Assembly (NCBI GenBank): GCA_036517175.1
Contig: DATDXQ010000015.1
Span: 1-43,940 of the forward strand
Length of the DNA stretch: 43,940 nucleotides
From: 2-01-FULL-44-17 sp036517175
GTDB lineage: Bacteria; Patescibacteriota; Minisyncoccia; 2-02-FULL-40-12; IGHO2-01-FULL-4-A
Direction of reading: 5' to 3'
Shown here: piece after piece, positions 16,047 to 24,810 of the stretch
Numbering within the stretch: the stretch's first letter is position 1
Layout of the letters: every line of letters starts with the position of its first letter
Position numbers and translations under genes: made by a program
The notes under the pieces: model-generated
Seen by the model: only the letters and a program-made list of their open reading frames with translations
Told to the model about the DNA's origin: nothing
Databases searched by the model: none

Positions 16047-16469
16047 ATGTGTCCAGGCAGTGGCTCGAGATTTCTTTCTCAAATTGTGATTTTTATTTCA
16101 ATATTGATCTTAATTGTCATATCCGCAATCTACGTCATGAGATCATCAGATACACTAGAGAATAAGAACTCTTACGCAAGTCCTGTTTGTGGTTTTATCG
16201 GGATAGGCAAAATAAATGCCAAACTTGATCGTGTCGATCAAACAACAAACATCTTAAAAAGTGCCGGACTAGAGGTACTAGAAGTTGAACTTGTTAGTCA
16301 ACAATCAAGTAAGTACTTACAAAGGCAATGGAAACTTCTAATACCCATTCATATGCGCTTTAATTTAGGAGAGGAGGTTGACGTGTGGTGTATCGAACAC
16401 AGGACACATGAATTTTTCAATAGTGGCACGACTGTGATCATAACACCTCACAATACACCGCCCAAATAG
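16047..16469 (+). CDS. Membrane-anchored protein, unknown function
   Basis: 140 residues, not recognised. A single N-terminal hydrophobic segment (about 10-30, FLSQIVIFISILILIVISAIY) acts as a signal anchor, followed by a roughly 110-residue extracytoplasmic domain with two cysteines (positions about 48 and 118) that could form a disulfide. It has a clean promoter, a GAGG ribosome site and a terminator whose hairpin encloses the stop codon. Plus-strand orphan among minus-strand genes, immediately followed by a second such gene at 16552. Confidence 0.65.
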   Translation: MCPGSGSRFLSQIVIFISILILIVISAIYVMRSSDTLENKNSYASPVCGFIGIGKINAKLDRVDQTTNILKSAGLEVLEVELVSQQSSKYLQRQWKLLIPIHMRFNLGEEVDVWCIEHRTHEFFNSGTTVIITPHNTPPK

Positions 16470-16479
16470 GCGGTTTTTC
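16457..16479 (+). terminator. Terminator of the 16047 gene
   Basis: ACCGCC (16457-16462) and GGCGGT (16469-16474) around a six-base loop, then TTTTT. The TAG stop codon lies in the loop and start of the 3' arm. Confidence 0.8.
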
Positions 16480-16490
16480 TTAAACGATCT

Positions 16491-16520
16491 TGGACAATGA
16501 TTCAAAATTATGTCTATAAT
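16491..16520 (+). promoter_or_regulatory. Promoter of the orphan gene at 16552
   Basis: TGGACA (16491-16496), 18-base spacer, perfect TATAAT (16515-16520). It lies just after the terminator of the preceding orphan gene. Confidence 0.65.
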
Positions 16521-16551
16521 GTCTCAGCTATTTTAAAAGTTAGGATAATTA

Positions 16552-16938
16552 ATGGACAATAATAAGCCTGGTCCAAGAAGACTCCTTGGGAGTATCTCGA
16601 TTGTATTTTTAGCTCTACTCATAACTGACACATCCTCAAAGATTTGGGTGTCACACCTCGACAAGGATTGGGCAGTTTATTGGATGGTAATTTGTTATGC
16701 TGGCTTCATAACATCTTCTCTGTATGCCAAGTCCCTAATGATTTACGGAGCCTCTTCCCCTGCAAGTATTGTTGCGATTGTTTTTCTTAGTGCTACGATG
16801 GTGTTTTCTTATTTCACTACTGTAACAATTTCAATCCCTTCAGAATTAAGATACGGGAATACTTTGTTTCGCATAGATATACTCGCGCTTGCCTGGTGTG
16901 ATTTTTTTAACCTACTGCTTCCAGACAACAAAAACTAA
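16552..16938 (+). CDS. Small polytopic membrane protein, unknown
   Basis: 128 residues with four likely membrane spans (about 13-30, 44-62, 68-90 and 103-122). Not recognised. AGGA lies six bases before the ATG. Own promoter and a hairpin terminator directly after the stop. Tandem with another orphan on the plus strand. Four-span topology with small size resembles many uncharacterised DUF membrane proteins; I cannot name a family. Confidence 0.6.
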   Translation: MDNNKPGPRRLLGSISIVFLALLITDTSSKIWVSHLDKDWAVYWMVICYAGFITSSLYAKSLMIYGASSPASIVAIVFLSATMVFSYFTTVTISIPSELRYGNTLFRIDILALAWCDFFNLLLPDNKN

Positions 16939-16960
16939 ACCACTGAATAACAGTGGTTTT
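16937..16960. terminator. Shared terminator between the 16552 gene and holB
   Basis: AAACCACTG (16937-16945) and CAGTGGTTT (16951-16959). It has T-runs in both directions, so it can serve the plus-strand orphan and the minus-strand holB. Confidence 0.75.
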
Positions 16961-16996
16961 AATATTCTCTTAAAAGACATCTGTGATTAGACAACC

Positions 16997-17869
16997 TCAC
17001 AATCGAACTAAAAAATTTTCTAGAGCTAATCTCTGATTAAATTGCGGCCTACTTATTGATTCGTGAAGTACTAATAAATTCTTAAGAATCTTACGCGCCC
17101 TAGAGTCTTCCATGCGAGTACGCAAATAAAGGATCCAGTACAGAACCGTATCTACCAGATCCGACTTTTTCTTTTCATCAGTAAGTTTTTGGGCCTCACT
17201 AAAACGCTCATTTATAGAAACGTGTGCCAAATTCATTATCATTCTTGACGCAGATTCAATTTTAGGGAATAGGCTTTCATTTACAATATTTATAAGCAAT
17301 CCCATACGACCACCGCAAAAATCAAGCAAAAATTGCTGATTATTTTTTGAAAGCTTGGATTTTAATAAAATATCATTAAAAAGTTCATGGCTGTGGGTAG
17401 GAAAATAAATCTCCTGGCAACGTGAAACCACAGTCTCCAAAAGAAGACTTGGATTTGCAGTTATTAAAAAAATTATAGAACTATGACTAGGTTCCTCAAG
17501 AATCTTTAAGAGTGAGTTCTGGGATTCAACAGTCATGAGATGAGCATCATTAACTATAAGAAATTTGTAAGCTCCCGAGTATGGACTAAGGTTTAGAAAT
17601 GATTTTGCTGAACGTATTTGATCAACTGATATTGACTTGCCACTATCAGAATCATTGGCGGTCAGAACCAGAATGTTTGGGTCATTATTAAACTTCTTGG
17701 TTTCTTTACCAACTCTGTTAATTAAGCTTGTCAGTTCTATGGCAAAGGTCTTCTTGCCAATCATTTCCTGACCAGTAAAAAGATATGCGTGCGCAAGATT
17801 GCCGTTTGTCTTAATTTGCTTAAAAAATTTCTTTTGTTTTTCAAAGCCGATTGTTTGCCAGTTTTCCAT
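16997..17869 (-). CDS. holB: DNA polymerase III delta-prime-like clamp-loader subunit
   Basis: Part of the clamp loader that places the sliding clamp on DNA. From the ATG at 17869 it reads MENWQTIGFEKQKKFF, followed by AHAYLFTGQEMIGKKTFA, the degenerate P-loop of delta-prime. An acidic segment stands at the Walker B place (FLIVNDAH), and the sensor motif is VVSRCQEIYF. At 290 residues it is a normal length. There is no zinc-finger cysteine cluster, unlike DnaX, which favours delta-prime. The frame is open further upstream (to 17974) but the added sequence overlaps the divergent iscA-type gene and is unlike the family. Confidence 0.88.
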   Translation of the reverse strand: MENWQTIGFEKQKKFFKQIKTNGNLAHAYLFTGQEMIGKKTFAIELTSLINRVGKETKKFNNDPNILVLTANDSDSGKSISVDQIRSAKSFLNLSPYSGAYKFLIVNDAHLMTVESQNSLLKILEEPSHSSIIFLITANPSLLLETVVSRCQEIYFPTHSHELFNDILLKSKLSKNNQQFLLDFCGGRMGLLINIVNESLFPKIESASRMIMNLAHVSINERFSEAQKLTDEKKKSDLVDTVLYWILYLRTRMEDSRARKILKNLLVLHESISRPQFNQRLALENFLVRL

Positions 17870-17914
17870 ATTTTTGATAAAATAATTATAGAATTTTGTT
17901 ATTTGGAGGTTTTC

Positions 17915-18268
17915 GTGAGCATAACAATGACCCAGGCAGCAGTAAACAAGGCCATACAAGTTATCGTAGAACACGATTTTGGATCAGTGTTGAGGATAAG
18001 TGTTGTCGGCGGGGGCTGCTCAGGATTTCAATATAAAATGGGCGTAGAAGAAACTGAGCCCCAATTGTTAGATAAAGTATACGAGTTTGAGGGCTATGAC
18101 ATTGACGATCAGCCGCACAAATTAAGAGTGTTAATAGACCAGGCCAGTCTTCTCTATCTGGAAGGCTGCGAAATTGATTACGTTGATACTCTTGAGTCTT
18201 CTGGTTTTAAATTCAACAACCCAAACGTAAAAACAACTTGTGGATGTGGATCTTCTTTTTCTTCATAA
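17915..18268 (+). CDS. IscA/ErpA-type iron-sulfur cluster carrier
   Basis: 117-residue A-type carrier that receives and hands on Fe-S clusters. The three family cysteines are present: one in GGGCSGFQY and two in TTCGCGSSF near the end. I start at the GTG (17915) because GGAGGT lies four bases upstream. An ATG at 17927 would remove four residues and has poor spacing. Divergent from holB with only 45 bases between starts. ErpA, IscA and HesB cannot be told apart by eye, and no other Fe-S assembly gene is near. Confidence 0.92.
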   Translation: MSITMTQAAVNKAIQVIVEHDFGSVLRISVVGGGCSGFQYKMGVEETEPQLLDKVYEFEGYDIDDQPHKLRVLIDQASLLYLEGCEIDYVDTLESSGFKFNNPNVKTTCGCGSSFSS

Positions 18269-18287
18269 GGCCGACTAGGCCTTTTTA
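18267..18287. terminator. Terminator between the iscA-type gene and murG
   Basis: AAGGCC (18267-18272), five-base loop, GGCCTT (18278-18283) then TTTT. It follows the TAA of the iscA-type gene and overlaps the convergent murG end. Confidence 0.75.
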
Positions 18288-19412
18288 ATTAAACATATCA
18301 AGAATTTTTACGGCGATATTGGCTGCCGCATCAACTCTTGCAAAATGTCTTATCTTATCTGAAATTTCAACTCTATTTTCAAACGCCCTATTTATCTCAT
18401 TCAAGAGAATGTGAGAGGTAAGATTTTGTTCTTCTATAAGAATAGCACCAAATTTTGAAAACTCCCGGGCGTTAGCCAACTGATGCCCACTAGAAGAATC
18501 CTTTAGCGGTATCACAATAGATGGCTTAGCTGCCGCTGCGATTTCGAATAAAGATGCCGCTCCAGATCTTGAGACTATGACATCCGCGGCTGAATAAGCT
18601 AAGGCCATTTGACCAACATCAAAAGTTGGATATAATCGATAATTATTCTTAACTGTCTGCCCATAACTAGCCTCCCCCTCTTTTATTATGATTAACATTC
18701 TATTTTTTACTTGATCAAAATTACTTGCCCCGCACTGGTGTATAATTTGGAATTTTTTTGCAATCTCTACCACTGAGAGAATCAAGGCCTCATTGATTGC
18801 CTGTGAACCCTGACTAGCACCAGTTATTAACACAACCGGCTTAGAGGAATCTAAACTAAACGCCGCGACAGCAGAAGATCTTTCCGATACTCCAGAGAGT
18901 CCTCGACGCATTGGATTACCAACAAGTTCTATATTTGTATTTTTAAAATAATTTTTTGCGCTTTCAAAAGCAATAAAAACCTTAACTGCCCACTTATTAA
19001 CCCATAAGTTTGCCTTACCAGGGATAGCATCAGATTCATGAATTACTATTGGTATCCCAAAAATACGGCTAGCAAGCACTGGGAAAAATGAGTCATATCC
19101 ACCTTTAGAAAAAATTAGGTCTGGCATATATGACCAGACAAAAAACAATGACTGCAAAAAGGCCACCGGTACTTTTAGGATATCTAGAAAATTTTGGAGA
19201 CTTGCATACCGACGCCACTTGGGTGCAATTATTTTTTGATTTTTAATTCCAATGCTGGAAGATAGCTCTTTTGCCAAACCATCACTGCCAATGAATTTCA
19301 TATCCAAACCGATAGCCCCCTGAAGGGCTCTCGCCTGTAATTCTTCCGCAACAGCAACGAGCGGGTATAGATGCCCGCCTGAACCACCCCCAGTTAGTAA
19401 GATCCTCCGCAT
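18285..19412 (-). CDS. murG: UDP-GlcNAc:lipid I transferase MurG
   Basis: Membrane-associated glycosyltransferase (GT28) making lipid II from lipid I. The N-terminal glycine-rich loop GGGSGGHLYPLVAVAEEL binds the lipid-linked acceptor. The C-terminal domain shows ITGASQGSQAINE and the UDP-GlcNAc site VIVSRSGAASLFEIAAAAKPSIVIP (split as SRSGAASLFEIAA and KPSIVIPL). At 375 residues it is standard. ATG at 19412. Convergent with the iscA-type gene. Confidence 0.96.
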   Translation of the reverse strand: MRRILLTGGGSGGHLYPLVAVAEELQARALQGAIGLDMKFIGSDGLAKELSSSIGIKNQKIIAPKWRRYASLQNFLDILKVPVAFLQSLFFVWSYMPDLIFSKGGYDSFFPVLASRIFGIPIVIHESDAIPGKANLWVNKWAVKVFIAFESAKNYFKNTNIELVGNPMRRGLSGVSERSSAVAAFSLDSSKPVVLITGASQGSQAINEALILSVVEIAKKFQIIHQCGASNFDQVKNRMLIIIKEGEASYGQTVKNNYRLYPTFDVGQMALAYSAADVIVSRSGAASLFEIAAAAKPSIVIPLKDSSSGHQLANAREFSKFGAILIEEQNLTSHILLNEINRAFENRVEISDKIRHFARVDAAANIAVKILDMFN

Positions 19413-19470
19413 AAATGATTAGATTATATCGCCTTCATTATACACCAGTTTTTGGAATTGAATAATCATT

Positions 19471-19499
19471 TTGACAAAATTAAATTTATTTTATAGGAT
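19471..19499 (+). promoter_or_regulatory. Promoter of the structured RNA gene at 19506
   Basis: TTGACA (19471-19476), 17-base spacer, TAGGAT (19494-19499). Transcription would begin near 19506. Confidence 0.7.
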
Positions 19500-19505
19500 A
19501 ATAAT

Positions 19506-19630
19506 AAGAGTTGGCCCCTTGTCGCGCTTACCCAAGAGACGGTCCCAAGGGATCGTGCCGTACACTCGGCAGCGGTGGTATACCCCTTCCGCCGCAACCC
19601 AGCCTGGTATCAACTCGCCAGGCTTTTTTA
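19506..19630 (+). ncRNA. Small structured RNA of about 125 nt, unidentified
   Basis: It has a promoter upstream and a clean terminator at its 3' end (AGCCTGG 19601-19607 with CCAGGCT 19618-19624, then six T). No plausible protein lies between. The interior folds as a multi-branch shape: GTTG (19510-19513) with CAAC (19595-19598) closes it. Inside are CCCTTG/CAAGGG (19516-19521 with 19546-19551), TGCCG/CGGCA (19556-19560 with 19567-19571) and GCGG/CCGC (19572-19575 with 19589-19592). It does not show the SRP, 6S or tRNA signatures I know. The gene after it on the same strand is minus-strand, so it is not a riboswitch leader. Confidence 0.6.
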
Positions 19631-19659
19631 TTTTGTTACACAACAACTCATACGCCAAA

Positions 19660-20319
19660 TTAATTTGTTTCCTTGATAGTAGAGGGCAGGTTTTCCCTCT
19701 TTGCTTTTATCTTCGCCCATCGCCCACTACGTTTAAGTTGGATTAATGTTTTGGCATCATTTTTGAGAGGAATCAAAAATATTGCAGTTGCCAAATAGCC
19801 CATTATCGCAAGCAATATAAAAACAAGGTCAAAACCAAACTTTTCTGCGATGATCGAACCCAAATAAGCGCTTGCACCGACAGACAAACCTATTGCGATA
19901 TCTTCAAGAGACCATTCGTAGCCAGTGCGTCCATAATCAATATGGTCAGTAAACAATATTCTCCAGGCTGGCACAGCCATGGAATTAGCCAAACCAAGTA
20001 AAAACTGAATTAAATAAATATGCCATGGCAAACTGGCCAAAATATAAAAAAGGGGTATACTCGACATAATAAAAGAACCGGCAACGACAAAATAAAACTC
20101 ATCTCTTTCGCCATTGGTCTTATCCATAAAACGTGAGAGCGGCACGGTAGTAGCTGTACGAGCAATCCAATAACAAGCTGTGGCCAACCCTATGACCCGA
20201 AGAGAGCCACCATCGATACTACCAATAACAAATATGGCAAAAATGGGTGCAAGAAGACCAAAAGCAAAATTCAAAAGAAAATCAGATAAAACAAGGTGAC
20301 GTATTACACGATTAATCAA
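19660..20319 (-). CDS. Half-size MFS-type membrane protein
   Basis: 219 residues with about six spans, which looks like the first half of a 12-span major facilitator. The segment PLSRFMDKTNGERDEFY between spans 2 and 3 fits the MFS loop (normally G-x-x-x-D-R/K), and WRILFTDHIDYGRTGYEWS follows span 4. The C-terminus is basic and soluble. It starts at TTG (MINRVIRH); no in-frame ATG is available. It may work as a dimer or be a remnant of a full transporter. No frameshifted second half is apparent downstream, since the RNA gene terminator lies there. Substrate unknown. Confidence 0.75.
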   Translation of the reverse strand: MINRVIRHLVLSDFLLNFAFGLLAPIFAIFVIGSIDGGSLRVIGLATACYWIARTATTVPLSRFMDKTNGERDEFYFVVAGSFIMSSIPLFYILASLPWHIYLIQFLLGLANSMAVPAWRILFTDHIDYGRTGYEWSLEDIAIGLSVGASAYLGSIIAEKFGFDLVFILLAIMGYLATAIFLIPLKNDAKTLIQLKRSGRWAKIKAKRENLPSTIKETN

Positions 20320-20398
20320 CGAAAAACATAGACTACAAAATATTGACTAGAATAAATTAGGAACAAAAAATCTAAGCCTGTAAAAGATAGTCTAAAAA

Positions 20399-21604
20399 TT
20401 ATTCAACTTGAGGCAAACCAAATCCAGTGGCGTCATCTTCTCCTTCAAGACCAACGTCTATTGTTATGTACCTCATCAATTCTCGAGTCGCCACAGAAGG
20501 ATTTTCCTCATCAACTAACCAATACTTGGCAGCCAAACCACTAATAAAAGGAGTTGCCATAGAGGTTCCGGAAAGAAGTGCGTAACCACCGTTAATCCAA
20601 GTTGATTCAATGCGTTCTCCTGGGGCAGCGAACTCCATATCTCTATTCTCAACTAAACCTGGTATTGTTTTAGAATTTGAACCCCTTGAACTCCATTCGG
20701 GAGTATCAAGTAGTACATTTAAAGCACCCACAGATATAACTGAACTATAAGAAGCAGGATAATCGATACTGTCAGCAAACGGTCCATCATTACCGGCTGC
20801 CGCTATCAAAAGAAGTCCTTTATCACTGGCAAAAGAAACAGCATTTTTAATTAATAAGGACTCTCGATCAGATCCAAAACTCATATTAACAATATTAGCT
20901 CCATCAGCGACTGCAACATTTAAAGCAGCTGCAATATCATCTGCTGAACAAGAACCATCGGCACCACACACCTTATAAACAAAGAGGTTACTCTCTGGGG
21001 CAATACCATAAATTCCCTTGGCATCAGCCCCGGAATCTGCGGCAATTATACCAGCAACATGTGTACCATGTCCGTTTTTATCATCGCACTTTCCATCAAC
21101 TATTGGATTACGCGCTGAACTAAAATCCTTGCATTTGGCAATTCTGTTCTTGAGATCAGGGTGTGAGGAGTTAACGCCAGTATCAAGTATGGCTATATTT
21201 ACACCAGCACCTCCAGACGTTGAAACTAGATCTGGATCATTGTAAACCAGTTCTACGCCCCAAGGAGTCTGATCAGATGGTACAATCCTAGAAACATTTT
21301 TTTTGACCCTAACATCACTCACGTCCGGAACAGGTATAGAAGATGCATCACCAGGCAAGATTTGGAACACTGGAACCGCCTCGATTTCAACACCAAAAAC
21401 CTTGGCCAATCTAATTTGAAAATCTGATAAATCTGCGGTGAATCCACTATCAAAAACATGCCTAACTCCAAAAGTATTCTTCCAAAATCCTTTGGTTGAC
21501 TTAACTAAATAACGGCCGCCATCTGCGTGTGCCTCAGAAATAGGCAAAAACAGGGCAAAAGCCACAAAAAACAATGAAAAAACTATGCCTTTAGATAAAT
21601 TCAT
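20399..21604 (-). CDS. Secreted subtilisin-like serine protease (S8)
   Basis: Exported endopeptidase. The N-terminus from the ATG at 21604 (MNLSKGIVFSLFFVAFALFLPISEAHA) is a signal peptide ending near AHA (split: MNLSKGIVFSLFF then PISEAHA). After a propeptide-like stretch the triad motifs appear in order: Asp in NIAILDTGVNSSHPDL, His in NGHGTHVAGI, Ser in SGTSMATPFISG. The oxyanion Asn is in AAAGNDG. Length about 401 residues. A GTG at 21625 could add seven residues, but the promoter (21616-21645) overlaps it, so the ATG is right. Two CKD/CDDK cysteines may form a disulfide. Confidence 0.94.
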   Translation of the reverse strand: MNLSKGIVFSLFFVAFALFLPISEAHADGGRYLVKSTKGFWKNTFGVRHVFDSGFTADLSDFQIRLAKVFGVEIEAVPVFQILPGDASSIPVPDVSDVRVKKNVSRIVPSDQTPWGVELVYNDPDLVSTSGGAGVNIAILDTGVNSSHPDLKNRIAKCKDFSSARNPIVDGKCDDKNGHGTHVAGIIAADSGADAKGIYGIAPESNLFVYKVCGADGSCSADDIAAALNVAVADGANIVNMSFGSDRESLLIKNAVSFASDKGLLLIAAAGNDGPFADSIDYPASYSSVISVGALNVLLDTPEWSSRGSNSKTIPGLVENRDMEFAAPGERIESTWINGGYALLSGTSMATPFISGLAAKYWLVDEENPSVATRELMRYITIDVGLEGEDDATGFGLPQVE

Positions 21605-21615
21605 ATTGTTAGTTA

Positions 21616-21645
21616 ATTGTAGCACAAGTTATACTTTTTTGCCAA
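21616..21645 (-). promoter_or_regulatory. Promoter of the subtilase gene
   Basis: On the minus strand TTGGCA (21645-21640), 18-base spacer, TACAAT (21621-21616). The ATG at 21604 is 11 bases past the -10, so the leader is only a few bases and an upstream GTG start is excluded. Confidence 0.55.
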
Positions 21646-21659
21646 AAACTATCCACACC

Positions 21660-23015
21660 TTAAAATCTTGCCTGAATAAGACCCAGGAGCATCCAAAAAA
21701 CCAAACTTCCCTGCTGAGAAGTCCACAAAAAATGATCGAATAATCCGACTACCAATAAGCAAAATACTGGAATCACCAAACAGAATAGGACTAGATCCCT
21801 GAATTGAGAAGAAGCACGAAAATATAAAATAAATTTATAAAAAACAAAAAACAAAAAAATCATAAATACACCCAAACCAACAGAACCCGTTTCACTCAAT
21901 AATAATAAATACACGTTGTGAACCGGCTGGTAAGCACCTCTGGGAAGATTGCTAAACTTGCGCATAAAATCTGGGACAAACTGACCAATTCCTTTTCCAA
22001 ACCACAAATTTTCTGATGCCAGAGTGCCTGCAATTTTATTATAAAAAATCCTCTGTGTAACTGCTTCTTCTTGCGAAGACACCCTAACGCGGGATGCCAC
22101 TTGAGGCCAAAATAAAAAAGTGAAAACTCCAACGATAATTATAGTTAAGAGTACAATCCCCTTCAATCTCTCTCTAATATTTGAAGGGCTCTCTGATTTA
22201 TTTTTTAAAAAAATCAATATCAGACTCAGCACAAAACAAATAAACCACAAACCTATTATAACTCTAGAAAAAGTTAGAAAAAATCCGAATGTAATTACTG
22301 CGTAAGCAGCGGACATCAACAAATTCATTGGTTTATTAAATTTAAATCCTGATTTACTTATACACAAAACAATGAACATAACGATAGATACGAATAGCCA
22401 TGCTGCCAATATATTGGGGTGCGGGGTTAAAGCATAAGCACGGAGATATTTTTCACCATCAACAACAAACACTGCTACCCCTGGCGCTCCGACAATCAGA
22501 GGACTCTCACCCAAAAAACCCAAACCTAAGCTCCCCTGTTTTATGTACTGAATAATGCCGATCAATGCCTGGAGTAATCCTGAACCAACAACAATTAACG
22601 CCAGTCTTTTAAAATTGTACACCCTGCCATAATTACTTTTAATGTAGAGATAGAATCCCAAAAACTCTATAAATTTGATTAGTTCGTAAAAAGACAGTCC
22701 AACAATAATCGAATTTAGAATAGATATCGCAAACACTCCCAACAAGATCCAAAGCCAAAATCCTGGATCTAAAATACTGATCTTGGCAACTTTGGTAGTT
22801 TTGTCATTATGTGTTTTTTTTAAATTAACAAAAAAGTTTTTTAACCAAAAAATTAAAACAACAAACAACAACACATCGGTTCCATAGACATACGCGCTTG
22901 TCCATTGGTTGAAAGGCTCTGTCCACTTATGCAAAATAATCCGCGCCTGAAACGGAATCGAAAATATTAACAAATAAAAAATCAGTCCCTCAATTTTTCT
23001 TAAAAATGATATCAA
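21660..23015 (-). CDS. O-antigen-ligase-like polysaccharide membrane protein
   Basis: 451-residue polytopic protein with about ten to twelve spans, belonging to the WaaL/Wzy-like O-antigen ligase family. The key loop PVHNVYLLLLSETGSVGLGVF near residue 375 (split as PVHNVYLLLLSE and TGSVGLG) carries the conserved His-Asn and Glu-x-Gly. Such proteins link or polymerise surface glycans using undecaprenyl carriers. In a cell without a known LPS this may act on a capsule or glycoprotein glycan. No sugar-pathway cluster surrounds it here. Confidence 0.8.
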   Translation of the reverse strand: MISFLRKIEGLIFYLLIFSIPFQARIILHKWTEPFNQWTSAYVYGTDVLLFVVLIFWLKNFFVNLKKTHNDKTTKVAKISILDPGFWLWILLGVFAISILNSIIVGLSFYELIKFIEFLGFYLYIKSNYGRVYNFKRLALIVVGSGLLQALIGIIQYIKQGSLGLGFLGESPLIVGAPGVAVFVVDGEKYLRAYALTPHPNILAAWLFVSIVMFIVLCISKSGFKFNKPMNLLMSAAYAVITFGFFLTFSRVIIGLWFICFVLSLILIFLKNKSESPSNIRERLKGIVLLTIIIVGVFTFLFWPQVASRVRVSSQEEAVTQRIFYNKIAGTLASENLWFGKGIGQFVPDFMRKFSNLPRGAYQPVHNVYLLLLSETGSVGLGVFMIFLFFVFYKFILYFRASSQFRDLVLFCLVIPVFCLLVVGLFDHFLWTSQQGSLVFWMLLGLIQARF

Positions 23016-23063
23016 AATTTAATTTTATAATTTAATCTTACACTCACTAAACCATACATGTCA

Positions 23064-23092
23064 TTGCCAATGATAAATTATTGTGTTACTAT
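23064..23092 (+). promoter_or_regulatory. Promoter of the orphan gene at 23127
   Basis: TTGCCA (23064-23069), 17-base spacer, TACTAT (23087-23092), plus strand. The start codon lies 34 bases further on. Confidence 0.6.
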
Positions 23093-23126
23093 ATTTTTAG
23101 TTTCTTGAAATAAGAAGTGAGCAAAC

Positions 23127-23615
23127 ATGAACCCACTTCAAATAAAAGCCGTTGTGGCTGGAATTTTGTTTGGGCTCTGGCCCTTACTTATGGCCAGGTC
23201 TGGTCTCGATGGATATGGGCAAGCTGCGGTATTTGCTGGTTCTACGTATTTGGGTGTACTACCTTTTTTCATAATTAGGATTAATGCTGGCTGGGCAAGC
23301 TCTGTTTCAATTATCATAACTGCGGCTGCTTCATTTTTGTTGTTACTAAAAATAGTAAGCACTGCGTATACAGACCTAAAGATGCCATGGGCATATGCCG
23401 CAGGTGTTTCTGCTGGAATGGGCCTCCTACTTTTCACAGAAGTACTCGCCAAGTCAACAAGAGAAACAATTGGTTCGTTGTTTGTTATTATGGTTCTTGC
23501 TCAAATATGCATACCGGCAATATATCAACTTACAGCACCAGGAAATTTCAAAATGTCAAAAATTATCGCCCTAATTATCGCTGTGATTGTTTCGTATTAT
23601 TTAGGTAAACCGTAA
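23127..23615 (+). CDS. Small polytopic membrane protein (EamA/DMT-like half?)
   Basis: 162 residues with five hydrophobic spans. The opening (LQIKAVVAGILFGLWPLLMARSG, split LQIKAVVAGILFG and LWPLLMARSG) and the last pair of spans with a GNF-KMSKIIALII join look like a DMT or EamA half transporter, but this is a weak impression. GTGAG lies upstream of the ATG. It is another plus-strand orphan with its own promoter and terminator. Function unknown. Confidence 0.65.
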   Translation: MNPLQIKAVVAGILFGLWPLLMARSGLDGYGQAAVFAGSTYLGVLPFFIIRINAGWASSVSIIITAAASFLLLLKIVSTAYTDLKMPWAYAAGVSAGMGLLLFTEVLAKSTRETIGSLFVIMVLAQICIPAIYQLTAPGNFKMSKIIALIIAVIVSYYLGKP

Positions 23616-23622
23616 AAGCCAG

Positions 23623-23642
23623 CCCGCAACAGCGGGTTTTTT
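23623..23642 (+). terminator. Terminator of the 23127 gene
   Basis: CCCGC (23623-23627), AACA loop, GCGGG (23632-23636), then TTTTTT. Seven bases beyond the stop. Confidence 0.8.
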
Positions 23643-23667
23643 AATAAAAATTATTAATTAAAGTTAA

Positions 23668-24810
23668 TCACTTAAAAACAAGAGTGTATACAGCCCCGAA
23701 TGCAAAAATCGCTATCATTAAATAAAGCAGAGGCAGAGGTATGTGAATTGTATACTCAGGCAATCTGTCACCGTGTTTTCGAGCGTTAGCATATACAAAA
23801 ATTAAGATCATCATCTCAACACTTACCGCCAAACCACCCACCAAGCTAATAATGTCTATAAAATTCCTAACACCTGAAAGATAAAGTAGATAGGGTGGTA
23901 AAACCACAAGCAACCAAGCCCAGCCTGATTTGAATTTAAAGTCTTCCTGCAATGCCCTCTTCATGGCCGTACCCAGATTTAAGAATATAGTAAATGACGT
24001 TAGAAACCCGAGGGCTGAACCCACAAAAACAATTCCCGGACCAAGATACCAGGCCAACCCCGATATAGCATCAGGGGATGTGGATTCACCACTTATCCCC
24101 ACAACAACAAAAGCAAAAAATAAGTACAAAATTAAAGGAATAAGCGTACCCAGTATCAGAGCTTTTCTTAAACTTCTTTCACGTCCTGATAATACTTCTC
24201 TAGCAAGAGGTATCCCTGGCAAACCAGCCATTGAAAAAATAATTACCCCGAATGGCAAGAACCAAAAATCTTTTGTAGCAAAATTAAAATTCTCATAATG
24301 TATACTACCTGAACCCCAAATACCTATAAATAATATGATGAGACCAAAAATTAGCATCATAAAAAAATCAATCCTAGATACAGTGCGTAATCCCCTCAAT
24401 ATCAACGCAGATGTTACAACAACAAAAAATGTCGCCCAACTTGTTGGTGAAAAATGGAATAAAAATGAAAAAATGTTTGAAAGGAAACCACTGCTTATTA
24501 TAGTTATACCTATCAAAGCACCATAGCCCCCAAGTATAAAAGTAAAAAGATTTATCTTGCTTAGCGCACCCCCCAGATATAGCCTAGAATAACCTATTAG
24601 CTGGTGACGTTGGTTTGTTCTCAAAACTACTTCTCCATACAGAAGGTTGGTCAAAAGCATGAGACCACCCAGACCAATCAAAAATAAAACTCCGACCAAA
24701 AAGCCGGATTTTTGAAAAACAAATGGAACCCCATATACCCCAACCCCTATGGTGCTACCAACAAGGGTAGCTGTTCCTAACCAAAATTTTCTGTCCAATT
24801 TAATCAGCAT
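23668..24810 (-). CDS. Amino-acid permease (aromatic amino acid/HAAAP-like)
   Basis: 380-residue APC-superfamily transporter with about eleven spans. It begins with a glycine-rich first span, GTATLVGSTIGVGVYGVPF, the substrate/cation loop of this fold. The pattern and length fit the tryptophan/tyrosine permease branch (Pfam Trp_Tyr_perm) better than the full 12-span type. Overlaps the end of the MgtC-like gene by 11 bases, so the two are translated together. Substrate cannot be fixed from sequence; an auxotroph would need such an importer. Confidence 0.85.
   Translation of the reverse strand: MLIKLDRKFWLGTATLVGSTIGVGVYGVPFVFQKSGFLVGVLFLIGLGGLMLLTNLLYGEVVLRTNQRHQLIGYSRLYLGGALSKINLFTFILGGYGALIGITIISSGFLSNIFSFLFHFSPTSWATFFVVVTSALILRGLRTVSRIDFFMMLIFGLIILFIGIWGSGSIHYENFNFATKDFWFLPFGVIIFSMAGLPGIPLAREVLSGRERSLRKALILGTLIPLILYLFFAFVVVGISGESTSPDAISGLAWYLGPGIVFVGSALGFLTSFTIFLNLGTAMKRALQEDFKFKSGWAWLLVVLPPYLLYLSGVRNFIDIISLVGGLAVSVEMMILIFVYANARKHGDRLPEYTIHIPLPLLYLMIAIFAFGAVYTLVFK

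Noticed and set aside
17870..17974. Extra 35 residues of holB
   Set aside because: They overlap the start of the divergent iscA-type gene and are unlike delta-prime proteins; the ATG at 17869 fits.
19471..19746. 91-codon plus-strand ORF across the small RNA
   Set aside because: It starts at the -35 TTG and runs through a perfect terminator; the translation is not protein-like.
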